NCBI GenBank assembly: GCA_949317995.1
Contig: OX439049.1
Location: 64,779,247-64,843,246, forward strand
Direction of reading: 5' to 3'
Source of the DNA: Acholoe squamosa
Taxonomy: Eukaryota > Annelida > Polychaeta > Phyllodocida > Polynoidae
DNA length: 64,000 nt
Shown here: in pieces, positions 1-12,718 of the stretch
Layout of the letters: every line of letters starts with the position of its first letter
How positions within the stretch are numbered: position 1 is the first letter of the stretch
Translations under genes and position numbers: made by a program
The notes under the pieces: model-generated
Seen by the model: the letters and a program-made list of their open reading frames with translations, nothing else
What the model was told of the DNA's origin: nothing
Databases searched by the model: none

Positions 1-3000
1 TGTATAGGGTGTAGAGTCATGTATGTATAGGGTGTAGAGTCATGTACCTATAGGGTGTAGAGTCATGTATGTTTAGGGTGTAGAGTCATGCATGTATAGG
101 GTGTAGAGTCATGTTTGTATAGGGTGTAGAGTCGTGTATGTATAGGGTGTAGAGTCATGTATGTATAGGGTGTAGAGTCATGTATGTATAGGGTGTAGAG
201 TCATGTATGTATAGGGTGTAGAGTCATGTATGTATAGGGTGTAGAGTCATGTATGTATAGGGAGTAGAGTCATGTATGTATAGGGTGTAGAGTCATGTAT
301 GTATAGGGTGTAGAGTCATGTATGTATAGGGTGTAGAGTCATGTATGTATAGGGTTTAGAGTCATGTATGGATAGTGTGTAGAGTCATGTATGTAGAGGG
401 TGTAGAGTCATGTATGTAGAGGGTGTAGAGTCATGTATGTATAGGGTGTAGAGTCGTGTATGTATAGGGTGTAAAGTCGTGTATGTATAAGGTGTAGAGT
501 CATGTATGTATAGGGTGTAGAGTCATGTATGGATAGTGTGTAGAGTCATGTATGTATAGGGTGTAGAGTCGTGTATGTATAGGGTGTAGAGTCATGTATG
601 TATAGGGTGTAGAGTCATGTATGTATAGGGTGTAGAGTCATGTATGTATAAGGTGTAGAGTCATGTTTGTATAGGGAGTAGAGTCATGTATGAATAGGGT
701 GTAGAGTCATGTATGTATAGGGTGTAAAGTCTTGTATCTATAGGGTGTAGAGTCATGTATGTATAGGGTGTAGTCATGTATGTATAGGGTGTAGAGTCAT
801 GTATGTATAGGGTGTAGAGTCGTGTATGTATAAGGTGTAGAGTCATGTATGTAGAGGGTGTAGAGTCGTGTATGTATAGGGTGTGGAGTCATGTATGTAT
901 AGGGTGTAGAGTCATGTATGTATAGGGTGTAGAGTCATGTATGTATAGGGTGTAGAGTCATGTATCTATAGGGTGTAGAGTCGTGTATGTATAAGGTGTA
1001 GAGTCTTTTATATATAGGGTGTAGAGTCATGTATGTATAGAGTGTAGAGTCATGTATGTATAGGGTGTAGAGTCATGTATGTATAGGGTGTAGAGTCATG
1101 TATGTATAGGGTGTAGAGTCATGTATGTTTAGGGTTTAGAGTCATGTATGGATAGTGTGTAGAGTCATGTATGTAGAGGGTGTAGAGTCATGTATGTAGA
1201 GGGTGTAGAGTCATGTATGTATAGGGTGTAGAGTCATGTATGTATAGGGTGTAGAGTCATGTATGTATAGGGTGTAGAGTCATGTATGGATAGTGTGTAG
1301 AGTCATGTATGTAGAGGGTGTAGAGTCATGTATGTAGAGGGTGTAGAGTCATGTATGTATAGGGTGTAGAGTCATGTATGTATAGGGTGTAGAGTCGTGT
1401 ATGTATAAGGTGTAGAGTCATGTATGTAGAGGGTGTAGAGTCATGTATGTAGAGTGTGTAGAGTCATGTATGTATAGGGTGTAGAGTCATGTATGTATAG
1501 GGTGTAGAGTCATGTATGTATAGGGTGTAGAGTCATGTATGTATAGGGTGTAGAGTCATGTGTGTATAGGGTGTAGAGTCATGTATGTATAGGGTGTAGA
1601 GTCATGTATGTATAGGGTGTAGACTCATGTATGTATAGGGAGTAGAGTCATGTATGTATAGGGTGTAGACTCATGTATGTAGAGGGTGTAGAGTCATGTA
1701 TGTATAAGGTGTAGAGTCATGTATATATAGGGTGTAGAGTCATGTATGTATAGGGTGTAGAGTCATGTATGTATAGGGTGTAGAGTCATGTATGTATAGG
1801 GTGTAGAGTCATGTATGTATAGGGTGTAGAGTCATGTATGTATAGGGTGTAGAGTCATGTATGTATAGGGTGTAGAGTCATGTATGTATAGGGTGTAGAG
1901 TCGTGTATGTATAAGGTGTAGAGTCTTTTATATATAGGGTGTAGAGTCATGTATGTATAGAGTGTAGAGTCATGTATGTATAGGGTGTAGAGTCATGTAT
2001 GTATAGGGTGTAGAGTCATGTATGTATAGGGTGTAGAGTCATGTATGTATAGGGTGTAGAGTCATGTATGTAGAGTGTGTATAGTCGTGTATGTATAGGG
2101 TGTAGAGTCATGTATGTATAGGGTGTAGAGTCATGTATATATAGGGTGTAGAGTCATGTATGTATAGGGTGTAGAGTCATGTATGTATAGGGTGTAGAGT
2201 CATGTATGTATAGGGTGTAGAGTCATGTATGTAGAGTGTGTAGAGTCGTGTATGTATAAGGTGTAGAGTCATGTATGTATAGGGTGTAGAGTCGTGTATG
2301 TATAGGGTGTAGAGTCATGTATGTATAGGGTGTAGAGTCATGTATGTAGAGTGTGTAGAGTCGTGTATGTATAGGGTGTAGAGTCATGCATGTAGAGGGT
2401 GTAGAGTCATGTACCTATAGGGTGTAGAGTCATGTATGTATAGGGTTTAGAGTCATGTATGGATAGGGTGTAGAGTCATGTATGTATAGGGTGTAGAGTC
2501 ATGTATGTATAGGGTGTAGAGTCATGTACCTATAGGGTTTTGAGTCATGTATGTAGAGTGTGTAGAGTCGTGTATGTATAGGGTGTGGAGTCATGTATGT
2601 ATAGGGTGTAGAGTCATGTATGTATAGGGTGTAGAGTCATGTATGGATAGTGTGTAGAGTCATGTATGTAGAGGGTGTAGAGTCATGTATGTAGAGGGTG
2701 TAGAGTCATGTATGTATAGGGTGTAGAGTCATGTATGTATAGGGTGTAGAGTCGTGTATGTATAAGGTGTAGAGTCATGTATGTAGAGGGTGTAGAGTCG
2801 TGTATGTATAGGGTGTAGAGTCATGTATGTATAGGGTGTAGAGTCATGTATGTATAGGGTTTAGAGTCATGTATGTATAGGGTGTAGAGTCATGTATGTA
2901 TAGGGTGTAGAGTCATGTATGTATAGGGTGTAGAGTCATGTACGTATAGGGTGTAGAGTCATGTATGTAGAGGGTGTAGAGTCATGTATGTATAGGGTGT

Positions 3001-6000
3001 AGAGTCATGTATGTATAGGGTGTAGAGTCGTGTATGTATAAGGTGTAGAGTCATGTATGTATAGGGTGTAGAGTCGTGTATGTATAAGGTGTAGAGTCAT
3101 GTATGTAGAGGGTGTAGAGTCGTGTATGTATAGGGTGTAGAGTCATGTATGTATAGGGTGTAGAGTCATGTATGTATAGGGTTTAGAGTCATGTATGTAT
3201 AGGGTGTAGAGTCATGTATGTATAGGGTGTAGAGTCATGTATGTATAGGGTGTAGAGTCATGTACGTATAGGGTGTAGAGTCATGTATGTAGAGGGTGTA
3301 GAGTCATGTATGTATAGGGTGTAGAGTCATGTATGTATAGGGTGTAGAGTCGTGTATGTATAAGGTGTAGAGTCATGTATGTAGAGGGTGTAGAGTCGTG
3401 TATGTATAGGGTGTAGAGTCGTGTATGTATAAGGTGTAAAGTCGTGTATGTATAAGGTGTAGAGTCATGTATGTATAGGGTGTAGAGTCATGTATGGATA
3501 GTGTGTAGAGTCTTTTATATATAGGGTGTAGAGTCATGTATGTATAGGGTGTAGAGTCATGTATGTATAGGGTGTAGAGTCATGTATGTATAGGGTGTAG
3601 AGTCATGTACGTATAGGGTGTAGAGTCATGTATGTAGAGGGTGTAGAGTCATGTATGTATAGGGTGTAGAGTCATGTATGTATAGGGTGTAGAGTCGTGT
3701 ATGTATAAGGTGTAGAGTCATGTATGTAGAGGGTGTAGAGTCGTGTATGTATAGGGTGTAGAGTCATGTATGTATAGGGTGTAGAGTCATGTATGTATAG
3801 GGTTTAGAGTCATGTATGTATAGGGTGTAGAGTCATGTATGTATAGGGTTTAGAGTCATGTATGTATAGGGTGTAGAGTCATGTATGTAGAGGGTGTAGA
3901 GTCGTGTATGTATAAGGTGTAGAGTCTTTTATATATAGGGTGTAGAGTCATGTATGTATAGGGTGTAGAGTCATGTATGTATAGGGTGTAGAGTCATGTA
4001 TGTATAGGGTGTAGAGTCATGTACGTATAGGGTGTAGAGTCATGTATGTAGAGGGTGTAGAGTCATGTATGTATAGGGTGTAGAGTCGTGTATGTATAGG
4101 GTGTAGAGTCATGTATGTATAGGGTGTAGAGTCATGTATGTATAGGGTGTAGAGTCATGTACCTATAGGGTGTAGAGTCATGTATCTATAGGGTGTAGAC
4201 TCATGTATGGATAGGGTGTAGAGTCATGTATGTATAGGGTGTAGAGTCATGTATGTATAGGGTGTAGAGTCATGTATGTATAGGGTTTAGAGTCATGTAT
4301 GTATAGGGTGTAGAGTCATGTATGTATAGGGTGTAGAGTCGTGTATGTATAGGGTGTAGAGTCATGTATGTATAGGGTGTAGAGTCATGTATGTATAGGG
4401 TGTAGAGTCATGTGTGTATAAGGTGTAGAGTCATGTATGTATAGGGTGTAGAGTCATGTATGTATAGGGTGTAGAGTCATGTATGTATAGGGTGTAGAGT
4501 CATGTATGTATAGGGTGTAGAGTCATGTATGTATAGGGTGTAGAGTCATGTATGTATAGGGTGTAGAGTCATGTATGTATAGAGTGTAGAGTCATGTATG
4601 TATAGGGTGTAGAGTCATGTATGTAGAGGGTGTAGAGTCATGTATGTAGAGGGTGTAGAGTTATGTATGGATAGGGTGTAGAGTCATGTATGTATAGGGT
4701 GTAGAGTCATGTACCTATAGGGTGTAGAGTCATGTACCTATAGGGTGTAGAGTCATGTATGTATAGGGTGTAGAGTCATGTATGTATAGGGTGTAGAGTC
4801 ATGTATGTAAAGGGTGTAGAGTCATGTATGTATAGGGTGTAGAGTCATGTATGTATAGGGTGTAGAGTCATGTATGTATAGGGTGTAGAGTCATGTATGT
4901 ATAGAGTGTAGAGTCATGTATGTATAGGGTGTAGAGTCATGTATGTAGAGGGTGTAGAGTCATGTATGTAGAGGGTGTAGAGTTATGTATGGATAGGGTG
5001 TAGAGTCATGTATGTATAGGGTGTAGAGTCATGTACCTATAGGGTGTAGAGTCATGTACCTATAGGGTGTAGAGTCATGTATGTATAGGGTGTAGAGTCA
5101 TGTATGTATAGGGTGTAGAGTCATGTATGTATAGGGTGCAGAGTCATGTATGTAGAGGGTGTAGAGTCGTGTATGTATAGGGTGTAGAGTCATGTATGTA
5201 TAGGGTGTAGAGTCATGTACCTATAGGGTGTAGAGTCATGTATGTATAGGGTGCAGAGTCATGTATGTATAGGGTGCAGAGTCATGTATGTAGAGGGTGT
5301 AGAGTCGTGTATGTATGGGGTGTAGAGTCATGTATGTATAGGGTGTAGAGTCATGTATGTATAGGGTGTAGAGTCATGTATGTATAGGGTGTAGAGTCAT
5401 GTATGTAGAGTGTGTATAGTCGTGTATGTATAGGGTGTAGAGTCATGTATGTATAGGGTGTAGAGTCATGTATATATAGGGTGTAGAGTCGTGTATGTAT
5501 AGGGTGTAGAGTCATGTATGTATAGGGTGTAGAGTCATGTATGTATAGGGTGTAGAGTCATGTATGTAGAGTGTGTAGAGTCGTGTATGTATAAGGTGTA
5601 GAGTCATGTATGTATAGGGTGTAGAGTCGTGTATGTATAGGGTGTAGAGTCATGTATGTATAGGGTGTAGAGTCATGTATGTAGAGTGTGTAGAGTCGTG
5701 TATGTATAGGGTGTAGAGTCATGCATGTAGAGGGTGTAGAGTCATGTACCTATAGGGTGTAGAGTCATGTATGTAGAGGGTGTAGAGTCATGTACCTATA
5801 GGGTGTAGAGTCATGTATGTATAGGGTGTAGAGTCATGTATGTATAGGGTGTAGAGTCATGTACCTATAGGGTTTTGAGTCATGTATGTAGAGTGTGTAG
5901 AGTCGTGTATGTATAGGGTGTGGAGTCATGTATGTATAGGGTGTAGAGTCATGTATGTATAGGGTGTAGAGTCATGTATGGATAGTGTGTAGAGTCATGT

Positions 6001-8963
6001 ATGTAGAGGGTGTAGAGTCATGTATGTAGAGGGTGTAGAGTCATGTATGTATAGGGTGTAGAGTCATGTATGTATAGGGTGTAGAGTCGTGTATGTATAA
6101 GGTGTAGAGTCATGTATGTAGAGGGTGTAGAGTCGTGTATGTATAGGGTGTAGAGTCATGTATGTATAGGGTGTAGAGTCATGTATGTATAGGGTTTAGA
6201 GTCATGTATGTATAGGGTGTAGAGTCATGTATGTATAGGGTTTAGAGTCATGTATGTATAGGGTGTAGAGTCATGTATGTAGAGGGTGTAGAGTCGTGTA
6301 TGTATAAGGTGTAGAGTCTTTTATATATAGGGTGTAGAGTCATGTATGTATAGGGTGTAGAGTCATGTATGTATAGGGTTTAGAGTCATGTATGTATAGG
6401 GTGTAGAGTCATGTACGTATAGGGTGTAGAGTCATGTATGTAGAGGGTGTAGAGTCATGTATGTATAGGGTGTAGAGTCATGTATGTATAGGGTGTAGAG
6501 TCGTGTATGTATAAGGTGTAGAGTCATGTATGTAGAGGGTGTAGAGTCGTGTATGTATAGGGTGTAGAGTCATGTATGTATAGGGTGTAGAGTCATGTAT
6601 GTATAGGGTTTAGAGTCATGTATGTATAGGGTGTAGAGTCATGTATGTATAGGGTTTAGAGTCATGTATGTATAGGGTGTAGAGTCATGTATGTAGAGGG
6701 TGTAGAGTCGTGTATGTATAAGGTGTAGAGTCTTTTATATATAGGGTGTAGAGTCATGTATGTATAGGGTGTAGAGTCATGTATGTATAGGGTGTAGAGT
6801 CATGTATGTATAGGGTGTAGAGTCATGTACGTATAGGGTGTAGAGTCATGTATGTAGAGGGTGTAGAGTCATGTATGTATAGGGTGTAGAGTCGTGTATG
6901 TATAGGGTGTAGAGTCATGTATGTATAGGGTGTAGAGTCATGTATGTATAGGGTGTAGAGTCATGTACCTATAGGGTGTAGAGTCATGTATCTATAGGGT
7001 GTAGACTCATGTATGGATAGGGTGTAGAGTCATGTATGTATAGGGTGTAGAGTCATGTATGTATAGGGTGTAGAGTCATGTATGTATAGGGTTTAGAGTC
7101 ATGTATGTATAGGGTGTAGAGTCATGTATGTATAGGGTGTAGAGTCGTGTATGTATAGGGTGTAGAGTCATTTATCTATAGGGTGTAGAGTCATGTATGT
7201 ATAGGGTGTAGAGTCATGTGTGTATAAGGTGTAGAGTCATGTATGTATAGGGTGTAGAGTCATGTATGTATAGGGTGTAGAGTCATGTATGTATAGGGTG
7301 TAGAGTCATGTATGTATAGGGTGTAGAGTCATGTATGTATAGGGTGTAGAGTCATGTATGTATAGGGTGTAGAGTCGTGTATGTATAAGGTGTAGAGTCA
7401 TGTATGTATAGGGTGTAGAGTCATGTATGTATAGGGTGTAGAGTCATGTATGTATAGGGTGTAGAGTCATGTATGTATAGAGTGTAGAGTCATGTATGTA
7501 TAGGGTGTAGAGTCATGTATGTAGAGGGTGTAGAGTCATGTATGTAGAGGGTGTAGAGTTATGTATGGATAGGGTGTAGAGTCATGTATGTATAGGGTGT
7601 AGAGTCATGTACCTATAGGGTGTAGAGTCATGTACCTATAGGGTGTAGAGTCATGTATGTATAGGGTGTAGAGTCATGTATGTATAGGGTGTAGAGTCAT
7701 GTATGTATAGGGTGCAGAGTCATGTATGTATAGGGTGCAGAGTCATGTATGTAGAGGGTGTAGAGTCGTGTATGTATAGGGTGTAGAGTCATGTATGTAT
7801 AGGGTGTAGAGTCATGTACCTATAGGGTGTAGAGTCATGTATGTATAGGGTGTAGTCATGTATGTATAGGGTGTAGAGTCATGTATGTATAGGGGGTAGA
7901 GTCGTGTATGTATAGGGTGTAGAGTCATGTATGTATAGGGTGTAGAGTCATGTATGTATAGGGTGTAGAGTCATGTACATATAGGGTGTAGAGTCGTGTA
8001 TTTAGAGGGTGTAGAGTCGTGTATGTAGAGGGTGTAGAGTCATGTATGTAGAGGGTGTAGAGTCATGTATGTATAGGGTGTAGAGTCATGTATGTATAGG
8101 GTGTAGAGTCATGTAGGTATAGGGTGTAGAGTCATGTATGTAGAGGGTGTAGAGTCGTGTATGTATAGGGTGTAGAGTCATGTATGTATAGGGTGTAGAG
8201 TCATGTATGTATAGGGTGTAGAGTCGTGTATGTATAGGGTGTAGAGTCATGTATGTATAGGGTGTAGAGTCATTTATCTATAGGGTGTAGAGTCATGTAT
8301 GTATAGGGTGTAGAGTCATGTATATATAGGGTGTAGAGTCATGTATGTATAGGGTGTAGAGTCATGTATGTATAGGGTTTAGAGTCATGTATGTATAGGG
8401 TGTAGAGTCATGTATGTATAGGGTGTAGAGTCATGTACCTATAGGGTGTAGAGTCATGTATGGATAGGGTGTAGAGTCATGTATGTATAGGTTTAGAGTC
8501 ATGTACCTATAGGGTGTAGAGTCATGTACGTATAGGGTGCAGAGTTGTGTATGTATAGGGTGTAGAGTCATGTATGTATAGGGTGTAGACTCATGTAGGT
8601 ATAGGGTGTAGAGTCATGTACCTATAGGGTGTAGAGTCATGTACCTATAGGGTGTAGAGTCATGTATGTATAGGGTTTAGAGTCATGTATGGATAGGGTG
8701 TAGAGTCGTGTATATATAGGGTGTAGAGTCATGTATGTATAGGGTGTAGAGTCATGTATGTATAGGGTGTAGACTCATGTATGTATAGGGTGTAGAGTCA
8801 TGTATGTATAGGGTGTAGACTCATGTAGGTATAGGGTGTAGACTCATGTAGGTATAGGGTGTAGAGTTATGTATCTATAGGGTGTAGACTCATGTATCTA
8901 TAGGGTGTAGAGTCATGTATGTATAGGGTGTAGAGTCTTGTATCTATAGGGTGTAGAGTCATA
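1..8963. repeat. 23-bp satellite/minisatellite array, about 390 copies, open to the left
   Basis: A continuous head-to-tail array of a 23-bp unit (core tagggtgtagagtcatgta) runs from the left edge to about 8963. Rare variants such as gagtctttta, at 1001, 1921, 3508, 3922, 6314 and 6728, are always separated by exact multiples of 23, so the register holds for kilobases. Two-base deletions occur near 770, 7856 and 8490. Variant units recur in the same order, which shows internal segmental duplication. The array lies in the GCLC intron upstream of the first visible exon. The unit length is not a multiple of three, so open frames inside it are accidental. Confidence 0.98.
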
Positions 8964-9181
8964 TACACTTTTTTTTTAAAAAGGTTTTTTTTGGTCTAAA
9001 GTTAAATACCAGAATTCGGTCTGGCCGTTCTGCCATCTGGGCCCACATTTTAGCCTCCTATGTTGACAATTGGTACGGCGGCGAGTAATAATATTATCTT
9101 CAGTGGACCATAAAGCAGAAAAAATAGCTTCTAACAATCGTATTCATACAGAAAAATCAGAAAAGACTCCAGGCACACGCA

Positions 9182-11625
9182 TTATTCAATTCAATTCAAT
9201 TCAAATTTCTTTATTTAGGCTGCATCAGGGGGACACAATGGTCCGGGTTGTCCAGATACAGCAAATCTACTTTGACATAACAGTTTTAATACAATAACAA
9301 TTTTAGTATGTTACAGTAGTTCGATTCAATTCTTTCCAATTCTTTTTGAATAGGTAGTACAATCTGTAGGACAAAGTCTTAAGGTTGGACGTGTGCTTAT
9401 ACAATATATAAAGTATATTAGCTTGCTCATTATTAATAGTTAGTATTTGATCAGTCATTGGTATAGTGGGTTGGTGTATCAATGTCACTTAAGATATTAT
9501 AAAAGGAATAATCAGGTGGGGGTAATAAAGATAAAAGTTTGAGGAGCAGGGAGTGGGAAAAGTCCTGGACAAGGCCTACACAGTTAACATATCATTTATT
9601 TTCTTCTTAAAGACCGATGGGGACTCAATGCACCTTATATTTGTTGGCAAGCTATTCCATTTGTGACTCACTCTATGGGTATAAGATTGTCTAGCTTTTG
9701 TTAATTTAGGTCAGTTAGTTTTCACAAGCTTGGAGTCATGTTTTCTGGTATTTATATTTCTGGTATCAATGTTTTCAGGTGTTTGGGTATATTTGAAGGC
9801 AGCCATGCATAATGCAAAATCCCATCTTTTACTAAGGGTATTAATATTACTAACTTCTCTAATGTATTCTATTCTTTCATGTCTTATGGGGTAGTAGCAT
9901 ATTTTCAAAATACGTTTAAGACTCAAAGATGTCAGACCTTCAGAGGTCAGTTTATTTTCAGATGTTCAAACTTTTCCAAAAGTCAGACGTCAGAGGCTTC
10001 TTCCATCTTGTGGTCATAATATAGATAGAGGGAAGGTGGAATTAAGCATGCCTTGTGCTGCCCTCTAGCCTTTTCTGGACAAACCACCTTTCAGAGATCC
10101 TCTGATCTCTGAAATCTCATTTCAGAGGACATGAATCTAAGCTGGCTTCTGATTGGCTGAAATTCAAATGCAGTCTTTTAATTGTTTTTCTATCACCATC
10201 CAATGTAGAGATGGTTTTAAAGGTTTTTAATGAGAGGAACAGGTTGAAATGAAGATGAGATGGATGCTTTTAGTATAATAAATTGAGAGAAAAGGGTGCT
10301 TTGCTAACACCCAAAAATTTCAGAGGTTGAGCCCATACCCAACTGACATCTCTGAAGACTACTTTCTAGCCTCTCCCAGCCAGTCATATAGACTTTACCA
10401 TAGATAATTTGGGCATATTTGATGATGGGAAGAATCATGGATACCAAGATGTCCCTTGCAGCCTTCTGTGTAATATATCTCCTTAATTTAGTCATCAAGT
10501 ACGTTTTATATGACATACTGTTGTAAATGACTTTAGTATGGTTTTTAAAACTTAATTCTGCATCAAGTTCCAAGCCCAGGTATCTATAGTTGAAGGCTCT
10601 CAACTATTTGGTTTACCTAAGTTCAGCTGGTATCGGTTGGTTGTTAATTGACATATTTATTTCTCTATGTTTTTTCAACCTGGGGTTGGTGCCATATATT
10701 ACATATTTTTTTTTTTTTATATTTAGGGATAGTTTGTTTTTCTTACACCAGTTTGCTACATTCTCCAGGTCTTGGTTCATAGCAGCTATTATGTCAGGTG
10801 TGGGCTCTTTGTAGGTATGAAATAAAGCAGTGTCATCAGCATATAATTGTGATTCCATAAACTGTAATGAGGTATCAAGGTCATTTATATATATTAAAAA
10901 CAATAGAGGTCCTAGAATAGAGCCTTGGGGTACTCCGCATATAATTTCCAGTTTGGAGGAGCAGATACCATTGACCTTTGTGGTTTGTGTCCTATTAGAT
11001 AGATACGATTTAAACCAACGGAGACTGGCTTCATCAAATCCAATCTTCTTCAGCTTCTCACATAAAATAGTGTGATTAATGGTATCAAAAGCTTTGGCAA
11101 AATCTAAATATGTGACCAAGGTAGTTGATTGATTTTCCATTCCCTTATAGATTTCATCGGTTAAAGATTGCAGTCCAGAGATAGTAGAGTGTTCAGGCCT
11201 AAAGCCGTGCTGTTTTGCATTGAGTATGTTATTTGCATTTAAATATTTCATCAATTGGTTGTGAACAATTTTTTCACATAATTTCGAGATTAAAGGGAGA
11301 ATTGATATTGGTCGTAGGTTAGAAACTAAGGAGGGGTCACCACCTTTGGGGATAGGGGTAACTATTGATTCCTTCCAACTACGAGGGAATTTGCAAGTGG
11401 TGATTGACAAATTTATAACATGCTGTAGGTGAGTTGGTAGCGCTGTTAAGGCATCTTTTAATACTAGGGTGGATATGTTCTTTGTTTGATGATTTAGATA
11501 CCTTTATTGCTGCAATAATTTTCTTATTATCTCCAGGTTCAGCTGGTATCAGGGAAAATTGATTATGAGCTATATAGCCACTGTAAGACCATATATTATA
11601 GTATTGGTGAAACCACTCAGTGGTC
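9182..11625 (-). mobile_element. 5'-truncated CR1/Jockey-type LINE (element B)
   Basis: This is a minus-strand non-LTR retrotransposon. Reading down the minus strand there is a pre-RT linker (about 11625-11410), the reverse transcriptase (11410-10304), and a degenerate C-terminal region (about 9930-9600) with the usual late signature (VSHKWNSLP-like, stops in frame). The 3' tail at 9182-9205 is a short ttcaa microsatellite next to tttatttaggctgcatcagg, as is typical of CR1/L2-class elements. No endonuclease is left, so the copy is 5'-truncated and dead. It lies inside the GCLC intron, antisense to the gene. Confidence 0.85.
10304..11410 (-). pseudogene. LINE B reverse transcriptase (broken)
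   Basis: The open stretch 11410-10613 encodes 265 residues of a non-LTR reverse transcriptase. Visible motifs in order are TPIPKGGD, LRPISILP, KQHGFRPEHST, LDFAKAFDTINH (motif A aspartate), GVPQGSILGP (motif B) and LYADDTAL (motif C, catalytic DD). A second frame at 10603-10304 continues with the thumb (FNYRYLGLELDAELSF, 'YLG' motif). A frame change near 10610 separates the two, so no intact protein can be made. The family copies element RNA into the genome by target-primed reverse transcription. Confidence 0.85.
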
Positions 11626-12035
11626 TTGGGGAAGGGGAGGGGGGTGGGGGGTGAGGGATGAAGGGAGATTGAAAATGTGGAAGGAGTTTAGTATTTTGTC
11701 ATAGTGTGATATTTTACATCCTGAAGTATAATACCTGCAGCTCATAGAGACTCCAGTACACTCAGGTTTGGCTCAATCAGTGCCGGAAAATCTACATATA
11801 TATGTATATATATTGCTGTTAGCACAGTGACATCAACATAGAAACAGGGATAGAGGGAAGCAAAAGAAAATTATCATAAGGAAGAGATCTAATACTGTGC
11901 CTGGAGAATTCAACTTAGTATATGGTATATTGAAAAATAAGATAAGTATAGTGTAATGATATGTAAGTGTGCATAGTATGAACATCTGGCATAGTAGTAA
12001 ATACTACATTACCAAAAGACCTCTTATCATAGGAG
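11626..12035. other. intronic spacer, nothing recognised
   Basis: This is AT-rich DNA between LINE B and the solo LTR, with a G-rich run at 11635-11660 and a tatatatgtatatatat tract near 11800. I see no coding potential or repeat structure. Confidence 0.6.
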
Positions 12036-12454
12036 TGTAGGGGCACGGTTTAGTAGTAGTGTTTATGGCTTACGGGTTGCCTAGGTTCCGAGCGGAGCGG
12101 CCTTTCGGGTTGGGAGCCTGGTACGCCTGGCGGGCGGTGGCAGCACCACCCTCCGGGCTGCGTGGGTTAAACACGAGAGGTCGCCACCCAACCCCTGTGG
12201 CTATATAATAGTCGGGTCAGAACCTAGGAGAAGGAGAATCCTACCGGATTCCCTAGGAATACCATCTGAACTTTACTGACTCCGAAGCCTTACCTGGTAG
12301 TCGTAAATCCGAGCTATCCAAACAGCCTCTCAACCATACGGAATCTATTTAGCTCCCTGTAACTTAGGATACTGAATAAAGACTTGTTGCCTTTTGGAAC
12401 CGGATATCTTTGTATTCGTGATCCTTTCCGAACCATCGACGGTCATACATTACA
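12036..12454 (+). mobile_element. solo LTR, 419 bp, 4-bp target duplication
   Basis: The element starts TGTAGGGGCAC and ends CATTACA, and is flanked by the direct 4-bp repeat GGAG (12032-12035 and 12455-12458). A TATA-like ctatataata lies at 12201 and a poly(A) signal AATAAA at 12375, in the order expected of U3-R-U5. A relative sits at 16665-17079 in the opposite orientation. The 4-bp duplication fits Ty3/gypsy- or BEL-type integration. No internal region is present, so LTR-LTR recombination has probably removed it. Confidence 0.8.
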
Positions 12455-12718
12455 GGAGAAAAGCCCATATCAATCTCGAGCATAAATGTCGGTTCACCAT
12501 AATGACTGTGGTAATACCACATATCATACCCTAGGATGAAAATAGAATGCAATATTAAGGACATAGATATGGAGAAACAGTAAAACAGTGATAATATCAT
12601 AGATAATACAGCATGAAAAGACATAGATAATGACACAATGAACAGTGGTAAATACCAGCTGCTGCAGTGGCAAATTATAAGATTATTGTCTAAAAAGTGG
12701 TAATACCAGCTACTAGAC

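Noticed and set aside
661..846. Open frame on the minus strand with YTLYIHDST repeats
   Set aside because: It lies wholly inside the 23-bp satellite. The frame rotates with each unit and there is no gene context.
1..8963. Possible CRISPR-like array because of regular repeats
   Set aside because: The units are contiguous with no unique spacers, and the context is a eukaryotic intron.
9070..9297. 75-codon + frame, possible GCLC upstream exon
   Set aside because: No similarity to the residues expected before [10 protein letters not shown], and its second half is the 3' tail of LINE B.
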